Of a stretch of 64,000 nucleotides of DNA, positions 9,967 to 20,813 are shown piece after piece. The position numbers were made by a program, and so were the translations under genes. The DNA is from Kingdonia uniflora (taxonomy: Eukaryota > Streptophyta > Magnoliopsida > Ranunculales > Circaeasteraceae). The notes under the pieces are model-generated. The model had not been told where the DNA came from and did no database searches. It was given only the letters and a program-made list of their open reading frames with translations. Every line of letters begins with the position of its first letter. The stretch's first letter is position 1. The DNA lies in contig JACGCM010000685.1 in assembly GCA_014058105.1 (NCBI GenBank), positions 248,001 to 312,000 of the forward strand. Direction: 5' to 3'.

Positions 9967-10436
9967 TGTAGTAGCATAGTCCCCAGATTCGACAAGAAGA
10001 AGCTAGCAGAACTTAGTCGAAAATATTATGTTATTCGAGAAGATAACACATTTGCGACTACATAGCTCGACCCACCACAGTAGCCGTTACGCTTGGTCAA
10101 ATAGATCCGTTACAAGAAGATCCGCGAAGTTCGCCCACTGCCCACCGAAATAGGAAACCATTTATTTTTGTAACTGTCTGTATCCATTATAAATAGAGGC
10201 TGAACATATGTTAGTCAGACCTGAAACTCTACTACTTTTCTATCATTCATATTTTTATTATCCATCAGCAGTTGACCTACACATATTGGATTTTACTACT
10301 AAATCCTCCACGAGGTCATAGTTTTTCTCAGGTTTTACTGAGTTTCCATGTAAAATCTAGTGCGTCTTAGTATTAAATTCTAATCTCCTTACAAAAGTAT
10401 TGGCGAGGTTTACCGTCCGAAAAACACGCCATTACA
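9967..10436 (+). repeat. 5' LTR of the gypsy element
   Basis: A 470-bp LTR matching 17256-17729, with shared blocks such as 'CCACAGTAGCCGTTACGCTT' and 'CTACTTTTCTATCATTCATA'. A TATA-like 'TATAAATAGAGGC' at about 10190 is a plausible promoter, with the transcription start a few tens of bases downstream. Many substitutions and a few indels separate the two LTRs, so the insertion is not recent. Confidence 0.93.
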
Positions 10437-10438
10437 AT

Positions 10439-10455
10439 TGGCGCCGTCTGTGGGA
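10439..10455 (+). promoter_or_regulatory. Primer-binding site
   Basis: TGGCGCCGTCTGTGGGA starts two bases after the 5' LTR. TGGCGCCG-type sequences are standard minus-strand primer sites in plant Ty3/gypsy elements. I have not matched the tRNA. Confidence 0.8.
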
Positions 10456-10472
10456 AATCCATACTTTTTCTT

Positions 10473-11940
10473 TACTAACTATGATTCTAGACAGTCCCAT
10501 GACAAATATGAACCTCAGAAGTGCCTCTGGTACTCAGAGAAACCACGAGGTCAACCCCGTACCCGCCTTTCCAGAAGCCATCAATCTGCACAATGCAGTG
10601 GTCGAACTTCAAAAGCAGATGGAATCTGACAGGGTCCAGCGGCTCGAAGATCAGCGAATCCACGCTCAAGCTCTTCAAGTCGAAAGAGACGAGAGGAGGA
10701 AAACCCTGGAACAGTAGATCCAAACCCATCATAAAGAAATGGAAAATTTGCATAGACATCAAGATCGATTCAACGTCCGTCAAGCGTCACCTCCACAAGC
10801 CCGAAGTGATCATCGATCCAGAACTACCCAGAGAGAGAACTTACCAAGAGAAGAATGAATTCAAACTTTTTGATCTCGATCAAGGAACCCAGATAGAGCT
10901 TCTCGACATTTTGGTCTTACTTCATCAGCATCGACCACCCAAGGTAGTCGACGAACACGTCACCTGACCCCACCACCTCATGTGAGGCGACCAATAAGAG
11001 AGCGGTTGGGACTCGAAGGACAAGGAGACTTTGATCCACAAGTTGCAGCCACACCAAATACTCTTCAGTAGTTTATCACATTGGATAATCTGAACAATAG
11101 GATTCAGGCTATATATTTTGCCAATTCTAACCGAAGATCTGTTCTTGATAGAATTGAGACAAACCTTATTTCCCCTCATCTTGAAGTTATGCCAATTCCA
11201 GACAATTTTCACATGTCAAAGTTTCATAAATATGCGGGACTCACTGATCCTCTCACCCACGTCCGTCACTTCAAGGTATGAAAGAAACCTTAGTTAGCTT
11301 TTACAAGCGTTTCCTGCAATAAACAAGAAAAATTGGGAATTAAGATCCCAAAATTGTCGTCCCAGCATTCACCTCCGCACTCCACATCGATTTTAAAGTT
11401 CGAGAAGAACTTACTCTACAAAAACCTAAGACAGTAATAGAAATGATCGATGTTGTCAATAACTACATCAAACTTGAGCGGTCCAAGAAAGATAAAATGG
11501 AAAGCTCCTCAGTAATTCATACCAACGATGCATTCTCATCGCTACACCAGAAGCTAGCGAGTAATGTGGCTACTAAACAGTGTGGACGAACCACCGACAA
11601 CATCAGGAAGAGACACAGGAAAACAGATAGACCCATCCCAGCCCTGCCTCCTATGACAACCACACTCTCTGCCATTTTACCAACAATAAAGGGAGATGAC
11701 TTGTTTCGATAAGCACAAGATTTTTCTGATGTACCGAACAAACCCTTATGCCGGTATCATAATGTCCATAGCCATGAGACTGATAACTGTTACTCTCTGA
11801 TACACATTTTCCACCGCATTCTCTTCGCAGGAAGACCTCATGAGTACGAAGTTGATGTCCAAAATTTCTCGAAGAAGAAACGAAAAAGAAGAAAGTCAAA
11901 CAAGAGCAAGGACAAGGTCAAGCTCGCCATTTTTATATAA
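10473..11940 (+). pseudogene. gag remnant of the gypsy element
   Basis: Gag packages element RNA in virus-like particles. The probable start is the ATG at 10482, upstream of 'NMNLRSASGTQRNHEV'. A coiled-coil-like 'VVELQKQMESDRVQRLEDQ' follows, then a stop at about 10715. The capsid-type core resumes at 11081-11281 with 'DNFHMSKFHKYAGLTDPLTH', the segment normally reading like 'F..P....Y.G..DP..H'. 'EMIDVVNNYIKLERSK' near 11440-11480 and 'CRYHNVHSHETDNCYSLI' near 11740-11800 match the later gag region of Tat-type elements. Several stops and frameshifts make it non-functional. Confidence 0.75.
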
Positions 11941-12039
11941 TAGAAATTAAGAAGGGAAATAAGAGAAATAAAGATAACAGAATCACATCCTGTTGTAAGA
12001 TGACATCATCAGAAAAATTTGTAAAACTTCTACCCAGTT

Positions 12040-12545
12040 TAGCAAAGCCAAGCATCTATATCATATTTCCTTCGAAGACTATGACACCAGCCATGTCAAA
12101 TACCCTCATGACGATCCACTAGTCATAATGCTCAAAGTAGGATATGACTACTTACACACGCTTCTTGTCGATATAGGAAGTGCAGTAGACGTGTTATTCA
12201 AAAAGCTATTGATGTTCAAGGCCAGTGAAAGCTTTGACAACAACTATCACAGGGTTCAATGGGTCTAAAGAATTAGCCTTGGGTAAAATCACGCTGCCTG
12301 TTCAAGCAGAACCAGAAACTACCTTCGTCAAATTCATTGTCATCGATGCAGAATTGAAATATTTAGGTTTCTTGGGAAGGAGTTGGCCCCATTCTATCAA
12401 GGCAGTACCATTGGCATATCATCTGGCCTTACGTTTCCCAACATATCACGGTATTTATGAAATCAAAGGGAGTCAAGCTGTAGCGCGAATGTGCAAAAAT
12501 ACCACCACAAACTCTCACACAGCAAAACTTCTAAAGGCATAATAA
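12040..12545 (+). pseudogene. Aspartic protease region of the gypsy element
   Basis: 'ISFEDYDTSHVKYPHDDPLV' and 'LLVDIGSAVDVLF' correspond to the retropepsin segment usually written 'LVD.GSSADILF'. The catalytic Asp is present, and the next residue is Ile instead of the usual Thr, Asn, Gln or Ser. Downstream 12225-12542 contains 'LGRSWPHSIKAVPLAYHL', the conserved linker normally seen as 'LGRPWLH.I.A..STYHL'. A frame change lies between the two pieces. Confidence 0.75.
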
Positions 12546-12559
12546 TTACAGAAGGAGCC

Positions 12560-13851
12560 ACCACCAACGTTCGAGCAACACGATACTAAAGCGGTTGAAT
12601 CCATAGAGATCGATGCACTAGAAAGAAATACCTTTATTGGCTTAAAACTATCATCAGAAGAGAAAGAAACCATGATGCAACTCTTAGAGATAAACATCGA
12701 CATCTTTGCATGGTCTTTCCAGGAGATGTCAGGCATCGATCCATCGATTGCATGCCACAAGCTCAACCTCCTTCCAGACAGTAAAGCCGTTGTGTAGAAG
12801 CGTCGCAATTTAGCCCCCCATCTTTCAGAGGCAGTCAACGAAGAGATAGACAAACTACTTCGCGTCGAGTTCATTCGAGAAGCCAAATATCCAAAATGGG
12901 TCTCAAATATCGTGATTGTTCCAAAGAAGAACGGGAAAATTAGGGTTTGTGTAGATTTTACTGAGCCCAACAAATTCACACCAAAAGATAACTTTCCCCT
13001 TCCTTTGATTCCTCATCGCATCGACTTTGTAGCAGGGCACAAACTTCTTTCGATGATAGATACAGCCTCATGATATAATCAAGTTCCTCTTGCTGAAGAA
13101 AACCAAAAGAAGACAACAGTTGTTACGGAAAGAAGTCTCTACTGTTATATAGTTATGCCTTTTGGATTAAAAAAATATAAGATCCACTTACAAGTGACTT
13201 GTCACTTAAATGTTTAATGATCACTTAGGCAAAATCATGGAGGTATACATCGATGATATGATTTGCAAAAGCTTAAAACGAGAGGATCATTACAGTAATC
13301 TACAAACCATCTTCGATATCCTTCGTACTTATCGAATGAAACTAAACAAAAAAAAATGCCAATTTGGTGTTGTATTTGGGAAGTTTCTGGGACATCTGGT
13401 TAGTAAGAAGGGCATAGAAATAGATTCATTACAAATCAAAGCACTCATGACAATTCTATCACCACGAACCAAAAAAGATTTACAAAAGCTTGTTCGCAAG
13501 ATTACAGCCCTTCACAGGTTCATCTCAAAGTCATCTGATCGATATAAACTCCTTTACCTCCTTCTTTGTGGGAATTCAGCTCTAACATCCAAGAAACAAT
13601 CTAAAGAAATAATATGGACCTCAGACTGTGAATTGGCTTTCCAAGATCTCGAAAGATACTTGGGGCGTCTTCCCATAATGAGTACCCTTGTGGATGGAAA
13701 AGTACTGATAATGTACCTATCAACAACAGAAGACTCAATCAGTTTCATTCTTATTCAAAAAGATGGAGGAGTGGAAAAACCAATCTACTTTATCAGGAAA
13801 ACTCTCATGCCTGTAGAAAAGCGATATAACCAACTGAAAAGTAGCTCCTAG
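12560..13851 (+). pseudogene. Reverse transcriptase and RNase H of the gypsy element
   Basis: The polymerase is recognisable in pieces. 'REAKYPKWVSNIVIVPKKNG' and 'RVCVDFTEPNKFTPKDNFPL' are followed by 'LLSMIDTAS' and 'ERSLYCYIVMPFGLKK' near 13160. A deletion follows. After it, 13210-13851 is open and carries the catalytic 'MEVYIDDMICKS' (YIDD). The connection contains 'KCQFGVVFGKFLGHLVS', and the RNase H domain 'WTSDCELAFQDLERYL' and 'ILIQKDGGVEKPIYFI'. It stops prematurely after 'NQLKSSS'. Stops at 12797 and about 13072 and the deletion before YIDD prevent a functional enzyme. Confidence 0.88.
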
Positions 13852-13974
13852 CTTTGGTTTACAGTTCTCAAAAACTTTGACTATATTTCCAAGCACACCC
13901 CATCAAAATCATCACCAAATTTCCCCTTAAACTCGTACTTTCCAAAAAGGAGAAGTCCCGAAGAGTACAACAAT

Positions 13975-14553
13975 GGTCTATTTAGCAGTAGCGGATTTCC
14001 TGACAGACTTTCCCGTCGAAGACCTCGAGTGGGAAGAACTCGAAGAAGTACTCATCGATGACTCAATTGCAGAACCAGATGCGTGGTCCAAAATTACAGG
14101 ATAGCTCCGCAGGACCACGAGGATTAGGGGATTGGCATATTTCTCGTTACACCATCCAATCACCAAATTTAAAAAGTTATCCAACTCAAATTCTATGCAA
14201 CCAACAATCAAACGGAGTATAAAGCTATCCTACATGGACTTGAACTCACCTTAGCACTCGGAGCATAAGAAATAGTTGTCTATGTGGATTCATTACTAGT
14301 GGCCAACCACTACAACAAGGCATTCAAAACATCTGGCAAAATAGTTGACTACGCTGCACTAGTCGAAGAAAAAATGAACAAATTCAAGACAACAACAATT
14401 TCTTATCTTCCAAGAGCCAAAAATTATCATGCTGATGCACAAGCTTATATCGCCACAATGCTTGAAGACAGTGAGAAGAGAACCTTAGAAATAGAAGTAC
14501 TCGAACATTCCAGTCTCGATACAAGTTATTCCATGCAAATCCAATTTATTTAA
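13975..14553 (+). pseudogene. Second RNase H-like domain of the gypsy element
   Basis: After the reverse transcriptase/RNase H comes 'VADFLTDFPVEDLEWEE'-like linker sequence. Then 14284-14553 has 'VYVDSLLVANHYNKAFKT' and 'ISYLPRAKNYHADAQAYIAT', matching the RVT_3 RNase H pattern 'V..DS.LV.NQ....' and 'I.R..N..AD.LA..A'. An extra archaeal-type RNase H after the usual one is a hallmark of Tat-clade gypsy elements. Pol sequence ends here; no integrase zinc finger or DDE core follows. Confidence 0.75.
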
Positions 14554-14559
14554 GATCCC

Positions 14560-16040
14560 TTCTCTATCAACATCATGACAGTTAGCATTTTTGACAGGTT
14601 CAACCATTTTTTAACCTGAAAATGATATTCCCTTTTTTTAAGTTGGTATAATATCGTATATTATACATTATATATGCTCATAGATACTGTTGTCGAGTAT
14701 TATTCTCCAATCAATCAATCATTCTATAGATACTATCTAATTTGACATTATTACATTAGTTATCCATACAAGTTTAATATAAATTTTACGCAAGTCCCAA
14801 CATCAAGATCTATTTTATTTCCCTAACGTATTTTTCTCGAGTGTACAAGAACTACGAAACTTCTCGAAGACGTTTCATCTGCCATCCAGTTTCTCGCTAA
14901 AAAGGGACTGAATCCAAAAAAATTGATTTTGCGTTCTCTCCGGCACAAAATCCGGCCCAAATCAATAGGAAATCAGGCAAAACATCTTCACATATCCTAC
15001 GACACAAAATCTTACCAAAGAGAACCCTAAATCCCACCGTAACATCGATGGTGACCAAACCTCATCCTCTCCCCATCTCACTTCAAACCACATCAAAATC
15101 AAACAATCGCATAACTTCATATCACCAATTCACCTCATTAAATCGACAACATTCCCCATATCATCTCCAACTCACAGAAAAAAAGGAAACAAACCCTAAA
15201 AATAATTTTTTCTGAAATTATCAACAATTACTCATTCTTGTTCAAATTACTTCATACGATCAACTACTATACCTCTAATCTACAATGAGTTTTCCATAGA
15301 ATCACGATAAACACAAAAACACGCATTGAATTAAAAAATAAATTCTCAAAACAGAAAACTAACCTTAAATTCGTGACGCTTCCAAATCCCTATCTTTTGC
15401 AAGTTTGGCCCTCTTGATCAAAACACCAATCTCCTCGTTACCAATGGTGAACAGAGAAACAAGAGATAAACTAAACGAATTAACGCTCAAATAAATTTTT
15501 TTAGAATCAGTGGAGTGTGAACAGTCGTTGACCTTGGGGCTATTTATAGGCCCCATACGACTGTTCATCGCACCCCTTCACGACCGTTCGATTAACCGAT
15601 CGTATTGCCTTACACGTCTCTTATCGAAATCTTTAACCTTTCATCTCCTGAACGCCAATAATCTGTTGCATTGCTGCTCCAAGCCATCCATATACCCCTC
15701 TATCTCCTCTTTTACATCCATCTTCCCCTAGACAACTCTTATGTTGATAAAAAACGATTGTACATCTAATTCCTTATACCTCAATACATCACCTACAGAA
15801 GCACACCTAGCCATTGTTCTACAAAGACCTCAAACACGTCTTTCCTTTTTTATTCCCCTCCTATTCTCATGGGATAGTTGTAACCACAATTCAAAAAATA
15901 TTTGACAATGCAACTACCCAACAATCAATAAGACATTACAATTAAAATATTCAAATAACCTTTTTATTAATCATTGTAAACATTACATCACATGGTCATA
16001 TGTAGTTACATTTGAAGCAAGGAACATGGTTTACTTGACC
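14560..16040. other. AT-rich internal region of the gypsy element, no integrase seen
   Basis: Where integrase is expected I find only AT-rich sequence with many stops on both strands. One minus-strand open stretch at 15365-15568 is too short to support. The loss or displacement of integrase would make the element non-autonomous. Confidence 0.6.
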
Positions 16041-16048
16041 ACATAAAA

Positions 16049-16357
16049 TCAATTATCCTCCTGCCAAATTTTATCCTCTACAATGAACCTCAATAGATCA
16101 CGGCGTTCATCAGCTTCACAAACTTCATCTGCGAAGATACCGTACCAGAACCAACGATCAGTCTCAACCTCGATTAGTTCCAGAGACATACATACAATAT
16201 TCAACACCCCTATATCAGGCAACTCATCGATCACCGACAACCACCCAAAGTACCGTTCCTCCACTTCAGCTATCTTAGACGAACTTCCTCTGCATCTTTC
16301 TGACGGCGTGCACAAGTCCTCACCATTACAGGCACACTTCTGCCAATCCCCAAACAC
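16049..16357 (-). CDS. Antisense ORF (part 2) between pol and 3' LTR
   Basis: An open frame of 102 codons on the strand opposite to gag-pol, ending at a stop at 16049. It looks like real protein, not a shadow: 'MFGDWQKCACNGEDLCTPSE' is rich in Cys, and 'VEERYFGWLSVIDELPDIGV' and 'WYGIFADEVCEADERRDLL' are balanced and charged. No sense-strand protein explains it, since pol has already ended. I recognise no domain. Its position matches the antisense genes described in some Tat-lineage elements, such as gene 23 of maize Grande. It may be the C-terminal part of one antisense gene that begins near 17045. Confidence 0.45.
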   Translation of the reverse strand: MFGDWQKCACNGEDLCTPSERCRGSSSKIAEVEERYFGWLSVIDELPDIGVLNIVCMSLELIEVETDRWFWYGIFADEVCEADERRDLLRFIVEDKIWQEDN

Positions 16358-16826
16358 GACTTGCCTATTTATAACATAATATCCTAGCCAACAGATATCC
16401 TCGCTTTATGATCATGCCTCGAATAAGGGAAAATCACTATCCCGATATTTTTAGGACAACTCATCATCCTGCAGATATTTTCCAGTCAACACAAAGTAAT
16501 TTAAGCAACCATACATGCTCGAGAAAACATAGATTTGCAAGCGTCACAAGTTCGAGAACTATCGTAAATTCGAGCTCCAACCTACACCTTACAAACAAAT
16601 CGATGCAAAAATTAAAAAGATGGATAATACAATTTATTCCACAAGATACTGATTACAAATTTATTCATCTCTACTAAACTAGTTACAAACGAGGCACCCA
16701 ATGACGCAAACGTCACAGTCCTCACGGTGCGTCTTCCTCCCTCACCGTCGCAATCGCCCGGTTTTGCAGACTACCAATACCCTCCATACCCTTCAGGATT
16801 ACAGAGTTCAACTTGTAATGATACAC

Positions 16827-17045
16827 TTAATCCTCTTTCGCCACCTTCGCCTCCACCTCGCTCATCCCCTGATAGTCTGGCTCTACTGGTACAAGCGGCT
16901 GACCAAACAGACACATTTTGCCAAAATACCATCTCATCAGCTCCCAACACTTAAACTCAACACGGTGGCGAAACACCTCCTCACGAAGCTGAGCCCTCGT
17001 CTTTACCATCTTACCAAAGGGAGCAAATGATCTCCTCCAGCACAA
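16827..17045 (-). CDS. Antisense ORF (part 1), starts about 210 bp from the 3' LTR
   Basis: An open frame of 72 codons with an internal Met at 'MVKTRAQLREEVFRHRVEFK', followed by 'CWELMRWYFGKMCLFGQPLV' and 'VEPDYQGMSEVEAKVAKED', then a stop. The composition is that of a helical charged protein and unlike the AT-rich surroundings. It points away from the 3' LTR, as expected for an antisense transcript initiated in or near that LTR. With the ORF at 16049-16357 it may form one gene split by mutations or an intron. Its function is unknown. Confidence 0.45.
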   Translation of the reverse strand: MCWRRSFAPFGKMVKTRAQLREEVFRHRVEFKCWELMRWYFGKMCLFGQPLVPVEPDYQGMSEVEAKVAKED

Positions 17046-17240
17046 ACAAAGAGTATTTATACATTCAACCCCAATGAATCACAATACCCAAGAGTCAACG
17101 ACAACAATTACTATCCCAACCACCTTCCTAGGGAACCGCTCAAGGGCCCAACATAGTTCACACATATAACTTAGAGATCCTATTCTAATTTACAACAGCA
17201 GCATTTGACATTTTATTCTCGACACAACAAGTAATTGTAT

Positions 17241-17255
17241 AGAGAATGGGGCGAT
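17241..17255 (+). promoter_or_regulatory. Polypurine tract
   Basis: AGAGAATGGGGCGAT lies directly before the 3' LTR and is the expected plus-strand primer. It carries two pyrimidine interruptions (C and T) at its end. Confidence 0.7.
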
Positions 17256-17729
17256 TGTAGTAGCATATTCCCCATATTCGACAAGGAGAAGGTAACAGAA
17301 CTTAGTCGAAAATATTTTTTCATTCGAGAAGATGTCAAATCTATGACTACAGAGCTCGACCCACCACAGTAGCCGTTACGCTTGGTCAAATAGATCCGTT
17401 ATAAGAAGATCTGCGAAGTTCACCCACTGCTCACCGAAATAGGAAATCATTTATTTTTGTAACTACTTGTATCCATTATAAATAGAGGCAGAACATATGT
17501 TAATCAGACCCGAGACTCTACTACTTTTCTATCATTCATATTTTTATTATCCATCAGCAATTGTAATACCTAGCACATATTAGATTTCACTACTAAATCC
17601 TCATCGAGGTCGTGGTTTTTCTCAGGTTTTATTGAGTTTCTATGTAAAATCTAGTGCGTCTTATATTAAATTGCAATCTCCTTACAAAAGTATTGATGAG
17701 GTTTACCGTCCATAAAATACGCCATTACA
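17256..17729 (+). repeat. 3' LTR of the gypsy element
   Basis: A 474-bp partner of the LTR at 9967-10436, with the same TG...CA ends and followed by the ATAAC duplication at 17730-17734. It differs by scattered substitutions and short indels, for example around 17560. Confidence 0.93.
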
Positions 17730-17734
17730 ATAAC

Positions 17735-18357
17735 CACTGACATTAAAAATAACTGACTTTTATAACCACTAACCAAATAATACCTCAATTCGGTACCGCC
17801 GATGGATTATTAATCAACATTTTTTTTCTTCCAAATGTGAAGGTATATGTGGACAGTGGATTGTACAAAGAAAAATTAAAGAACTCAATTTATATCGTGG
17901 AATACCACTGACGACATTAGAGATCTATACAATTTCATCGATTGCTAGAGGATTAAGTACACGACCTTTAATCTTCCCAAAAACTATGCATTGTCCAATC
18001 CTTGCTTAACTATAGATCAACCTTTAATATTTTCTTAGTGATTACTAAAAACCTAGGCCAGAATCATCCGATAGAGTTAAACTTAGTTAAACTTAAATTC
18101 ATTTTCTTTAGCGGCCCACGTTCATCGTTATCAAAATGATTAAAAGGGGAACGTAGGAGAGGTGGAAGAGGATGAAGGTCAAAGGGTGGAGAGAGAAAAG
18201 TCAAAATAGTTTTACTGTGAAAAATTAAGGGTAAAGAAGAAAATTTATAATGAATAGAATTTAAAGAAGTGACTTGAGGTATTTATTAGTTACAAGTCAG
18301 TTGTCTTAATGTCACTTGTTAATTATCGAACGGGGTCCTATATAATCATCTGTGAGG
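17735..18357. other. AT-rich non-coding spacer
   Basis: I see no gene, RNA or repeat that I can name between the gypsy element and the copia solo LTR. Confidence 0.5.
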
Positions 18358-18362
18358 GTAGA

Positions 18363-19248
18363 TGTTGGATTTTTAACTTAAAAATGGTTTTCTAAAAGGT
18401 GATCCAAACTACTCATATTCTCTTCTTACTTTAGTCCCACATTGGTGAGATAAACGTATATGGAAAGAGATAAATCCCAAGGTACACTTATAACTGGTAT
18501 ACAAGTAGTATAAGAGGGAGTGTATAGTGGTGAGTGTGTGGGAGGAGGTTTTAGACCATCTCATACATAGACATCCCTCGGGTAGCCTGGTAGGCCGGGC
18601 CGACTCGGGTTCGGGTTTGGGCAATTGGCTCTTCTGGCTCTGGAGGCCCAGGGGGCACTAGGGGCTTGGGCTAGGCCTTACGTAATTTATAACGTCTTTA
18701 TTTTAATTATCTTTATAACTATTATAACGGACAAAACATTTTGTAACTCCTGCCTATATTTATTTTATAACTTGCAAAACCGTTTTGCTCATATTAATTA
18801 CTAGCCGTTATAGAATTTGTCTATAAAAGGGAATGAACTTCCCACTGTTTCTATAATCAAAAAACATATCTATCTCTCACTCTCTAATTTTTCAACTCTC
18901 CCTTTTCTTTCTCTTTCTCTTGTTCTTGCCTTTTGTCTGAGATATTGAGATTTATGGTACGACCAAAGTACAGCGTGATCAGTACTGTCGCGCTTGTAGA
19001 GTTTTCTGCTCGTTGTATCCAAGGGAACAATTGATCATTACATTGCCGGTACCTCTAGGCAGATCGGGAAATTGTTCTTAAAGAGTGTGTGATCCACACC
19101 TCGAGCTTCATACTCTTTCTGTTGCAGCTGCAGTTCTAGTTTAAATCAGTACCTACTTCTATCCACATTCAGTTCCAGACTAAGTTCAGATCCAAGGATT
19201 TACTACGTGCTCATTACCAGGTGATACTAAGCCATTATTTTTCCAACA
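18363..19248 (+). mobile_element. Ty1/copia-type solo LTR
   Basis: An 886-bp sequence begins TGTTGGA and ends TCCAACA, the classic copia LTR termini. It is flanked by the 5-bp duplication GTAGA (18358-18362 and 19249-19253). A TATA-like 'CTATAAAAGGG' lies at about 18821, followed by a CT-rich leader, so the LTR reads on the plus strand. There is no internal coding sequence or partner LTR, so this is the product of LTR-LTR recombination. Confidence 0.88.
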
Positions 19249-19437
19249 GTAGACCTCATAGTAGGCGAGCCCTCGTGGATTAATAGCTAGTTATTTATTA
19301 GCAAATGGCACGCACTATACAACAATTTATTATTAAACTTCATTGGTATAACATACATAGATTTCAATCAATTATTAATTCACTCAATCATCTATTCCTA
19401 CTATCTAATAGTTTTCACACGTGGGGTAGTATAGAGA

Positions 19438-20129
19438 CAGGGGCGACGCTAGGGTAAAGCGACCAAAGCGTCGGCTTTAGGCCTCACTTTGTCGAGGGCC
19501 CCAAAATCCCAAAAAATCTAAAGTGAAATTAAGAATTCTGATTATTACAGGTACTTTTGTGTTAAGCTAGTAGCATTTTCATTAAGAAACCATTTTTACC
19601 CACTACTTATTTTTGAATTACCAAGCATTTACCTTCCTGAATAAACTCTGTTAAGGCTATTTTTGTAACTCCAACAAGTCTCATTTAGAAGTTAATTTTT
19701 TCATGGAGAATATCTCTCACCAAATCTATTTCTCATTTCGGGGATCTCTCTTCAATGGGATGAGTTTATCTCTCATCTCTTCAATGAGGCTAGACTTTAT
19801 TATCATCTTGCTGATAATGGAAGTCTTGGAACTAATTTTCTATTTAGTAATGTACTTTCTCAGATGGGGAAACTATCTTCTATGTACTTGTGTCTCCTTA
19901 AAGATATTGCGGAGTACATCATTCTCAGCGATCCAAAATATATATTTTGCGGTGTTTTAACCAGTTGTTAATCCCCTATCGAATAAATTTGTAAGTGTTT
20001 TTTACATCAAATTTGTTGGTCCTTTGCAAAAAAAATCCCAAATAATCTTTCGGCGCTTCAAATTTATTTTTAATTAGGGCCCATTTTTTGGGTCAGCTTT
20101 AGTCCCCCAAACTCGTAGCAATGACCCTG
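19438..20129 (+). mobile_element. Non-autonomous hAT element
   Basis: A 692-bp element with imperfect terminal inverted repeats: CAGGGGCGACGCTAGG at the left, and CAGGGTCATTGCTACG as the reverse complement of the right end. It is flanked by an 8-bp duplication, TATAGAGA (19430-19437) against TATAGAGC (20130-20137). CAGGG-type ends and 8-bp duplications are diagnostic of hAT transposons. There is no transposase inside. It carries an open frame described separately. Confidence 0.88.
19696..19971 (+). CDS. Unrecognised ORF inside the hAT element
   Basis: A 91-codon open frame without a clear start encodes a protein-like sequence, including 'LQWDEFISHLFNEARLYYHL', 'GSLGTNFLFSNVLSQMGKL' and 'LLKDIAEYIILSDPKYIF', to a TAA. 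It has no hAT transposase features. Non-autonomous DNA transposons sometimes capture host exons, and this could be such a fragment. I cannot identify a donor gene. Confidence 0.3.
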   Translation, partial: FFHGEYLSPNLFLISGISLQWDEFISHLFNEARLYYHLADNGSLGTNFLFSNVLSQMGKLSSMYLCLLKDIAEYIILSDPKYIFCGVLTSC

Positions 20130-20187
20130 TATAGAGCTAAGAAAAATTGTTAACAAATTCGATAGTTTTCTATCTTTGGGTGGAGAG

Positions 20188-20402
20188 TTTAAGTTTTGTG
20201 AGATAGATGGGAACATATAACCGAAACTATCCCCACACAACTCAATAACTAAATTTTTTATATATGAGGTAATATAGGGTTCAGAAGAAGAAAAATGTGA
20301 ACTTAGTCGAGAGTTTGCATTGTTTAGGTAAAGGATTAGAGTTTTGTGAGATAGTTGTGAGTATCTAACTGAAAATATCCTCAAACAATTCAACATAGTA
20401 AA
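20188..20402 (+). repeat. Degenerate direct duplication
   Basis: 'AGTTTTGTGAGATAG' followed by 'TAACCGAAACTATCC' near 20188-20250 recurs as 'AGTTTTGTGAGATAG' with 'TAACTGAAAATATCC' near 20333-20402. The two diverged copies are about 145 bp apart. Confidence 0.6.
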
Positions 20403-20620
20403 AGTGATTAGGGTAAGTTGATGTTTCAGTTCAGGGATACTACATGGAGCAGAAAAATATGATTTTCAACTTCTTTGGACAAAATAATCTTACGGTGTAG
20501 ATTAAAACCTATTTTTGAGGTTATTACTATAGACCTTCATCTATCCTAAACATGTACAAGGAATTGTGATTAGCGGTAGAGATCGAAACACGAAGTATGA
20601 CTCTTCTTTGAGTAGTATAG

Positions 20621-20813
20621 ATATATTTATTGCTAGGCATGCTTATAGTTAAGGCAGACTTTGATTCGAATGAATTAATTTGATATATGTTACTATGTCT
20701 TGAAAAATTAGCACAAAATCTAGCTCGAAACATGCCGCGTGAAACTCAAAAAAGAGAGGGAAGAACACAAAGTTTACCATTCAGGGTTACATATATTTGG
20801 CATTTCAGTTCAT
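20621..20813 (+). repeat. Dispersed repeat copy 2
   Basis: Matches 5318-5491 through 'GGCAGACTTTGATT', 'ATGTCTTGAA' and 'TTTACCATTCA'. This copy has no LINE insertion at its end, so it shows what the site at 5490 looked like before insertion. Confidence 0.65.

Larger units (their letters stand above)
9967..17729 (+). mobile_element. Full-length but defective Ty3/gypsy element, Tat-like
   Basis: The 7.76-kb element is bounded by two LTRs of about 470 bp that begin TGTAGTAGCATA and end CATTACA. It is flanked by the 5-bp duplication ATAAC (9962-9966 and 17730-17734). A primer-binding site follows the 5' LTR and a purine tract precedes the 3' LTR. On the plus strand the order is gag, protease, reverse transcriptase, RNase H and a second RNase H-like domain, all broken by stops, frameshifts and a deletion in reverse transcriptase. 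No integrase is recognisable between the second RNase H (ending about 14553) and the 3' LTR. The 2.7 kb there is mostly AT-rich but carries minus-strand ORFs. A second RNase H and antisense ORFs before the 3' LTR are known from Tat-clade elements such as maize Grande and Silene Retand. Confidence 0.9.

Noticed and set aside
16083..17030. Plus-strand Ser/Pro/His-rich frames within the gypsy element
   Set aside because: Their composition is that of the reverse strand of the better antisense ORFs; no domain is visible.
18409..18624. 71-codon minus-strand frame
   Set aside because: It lies inside a solo LTR with perfect TSD and is explained by LTR sequence.
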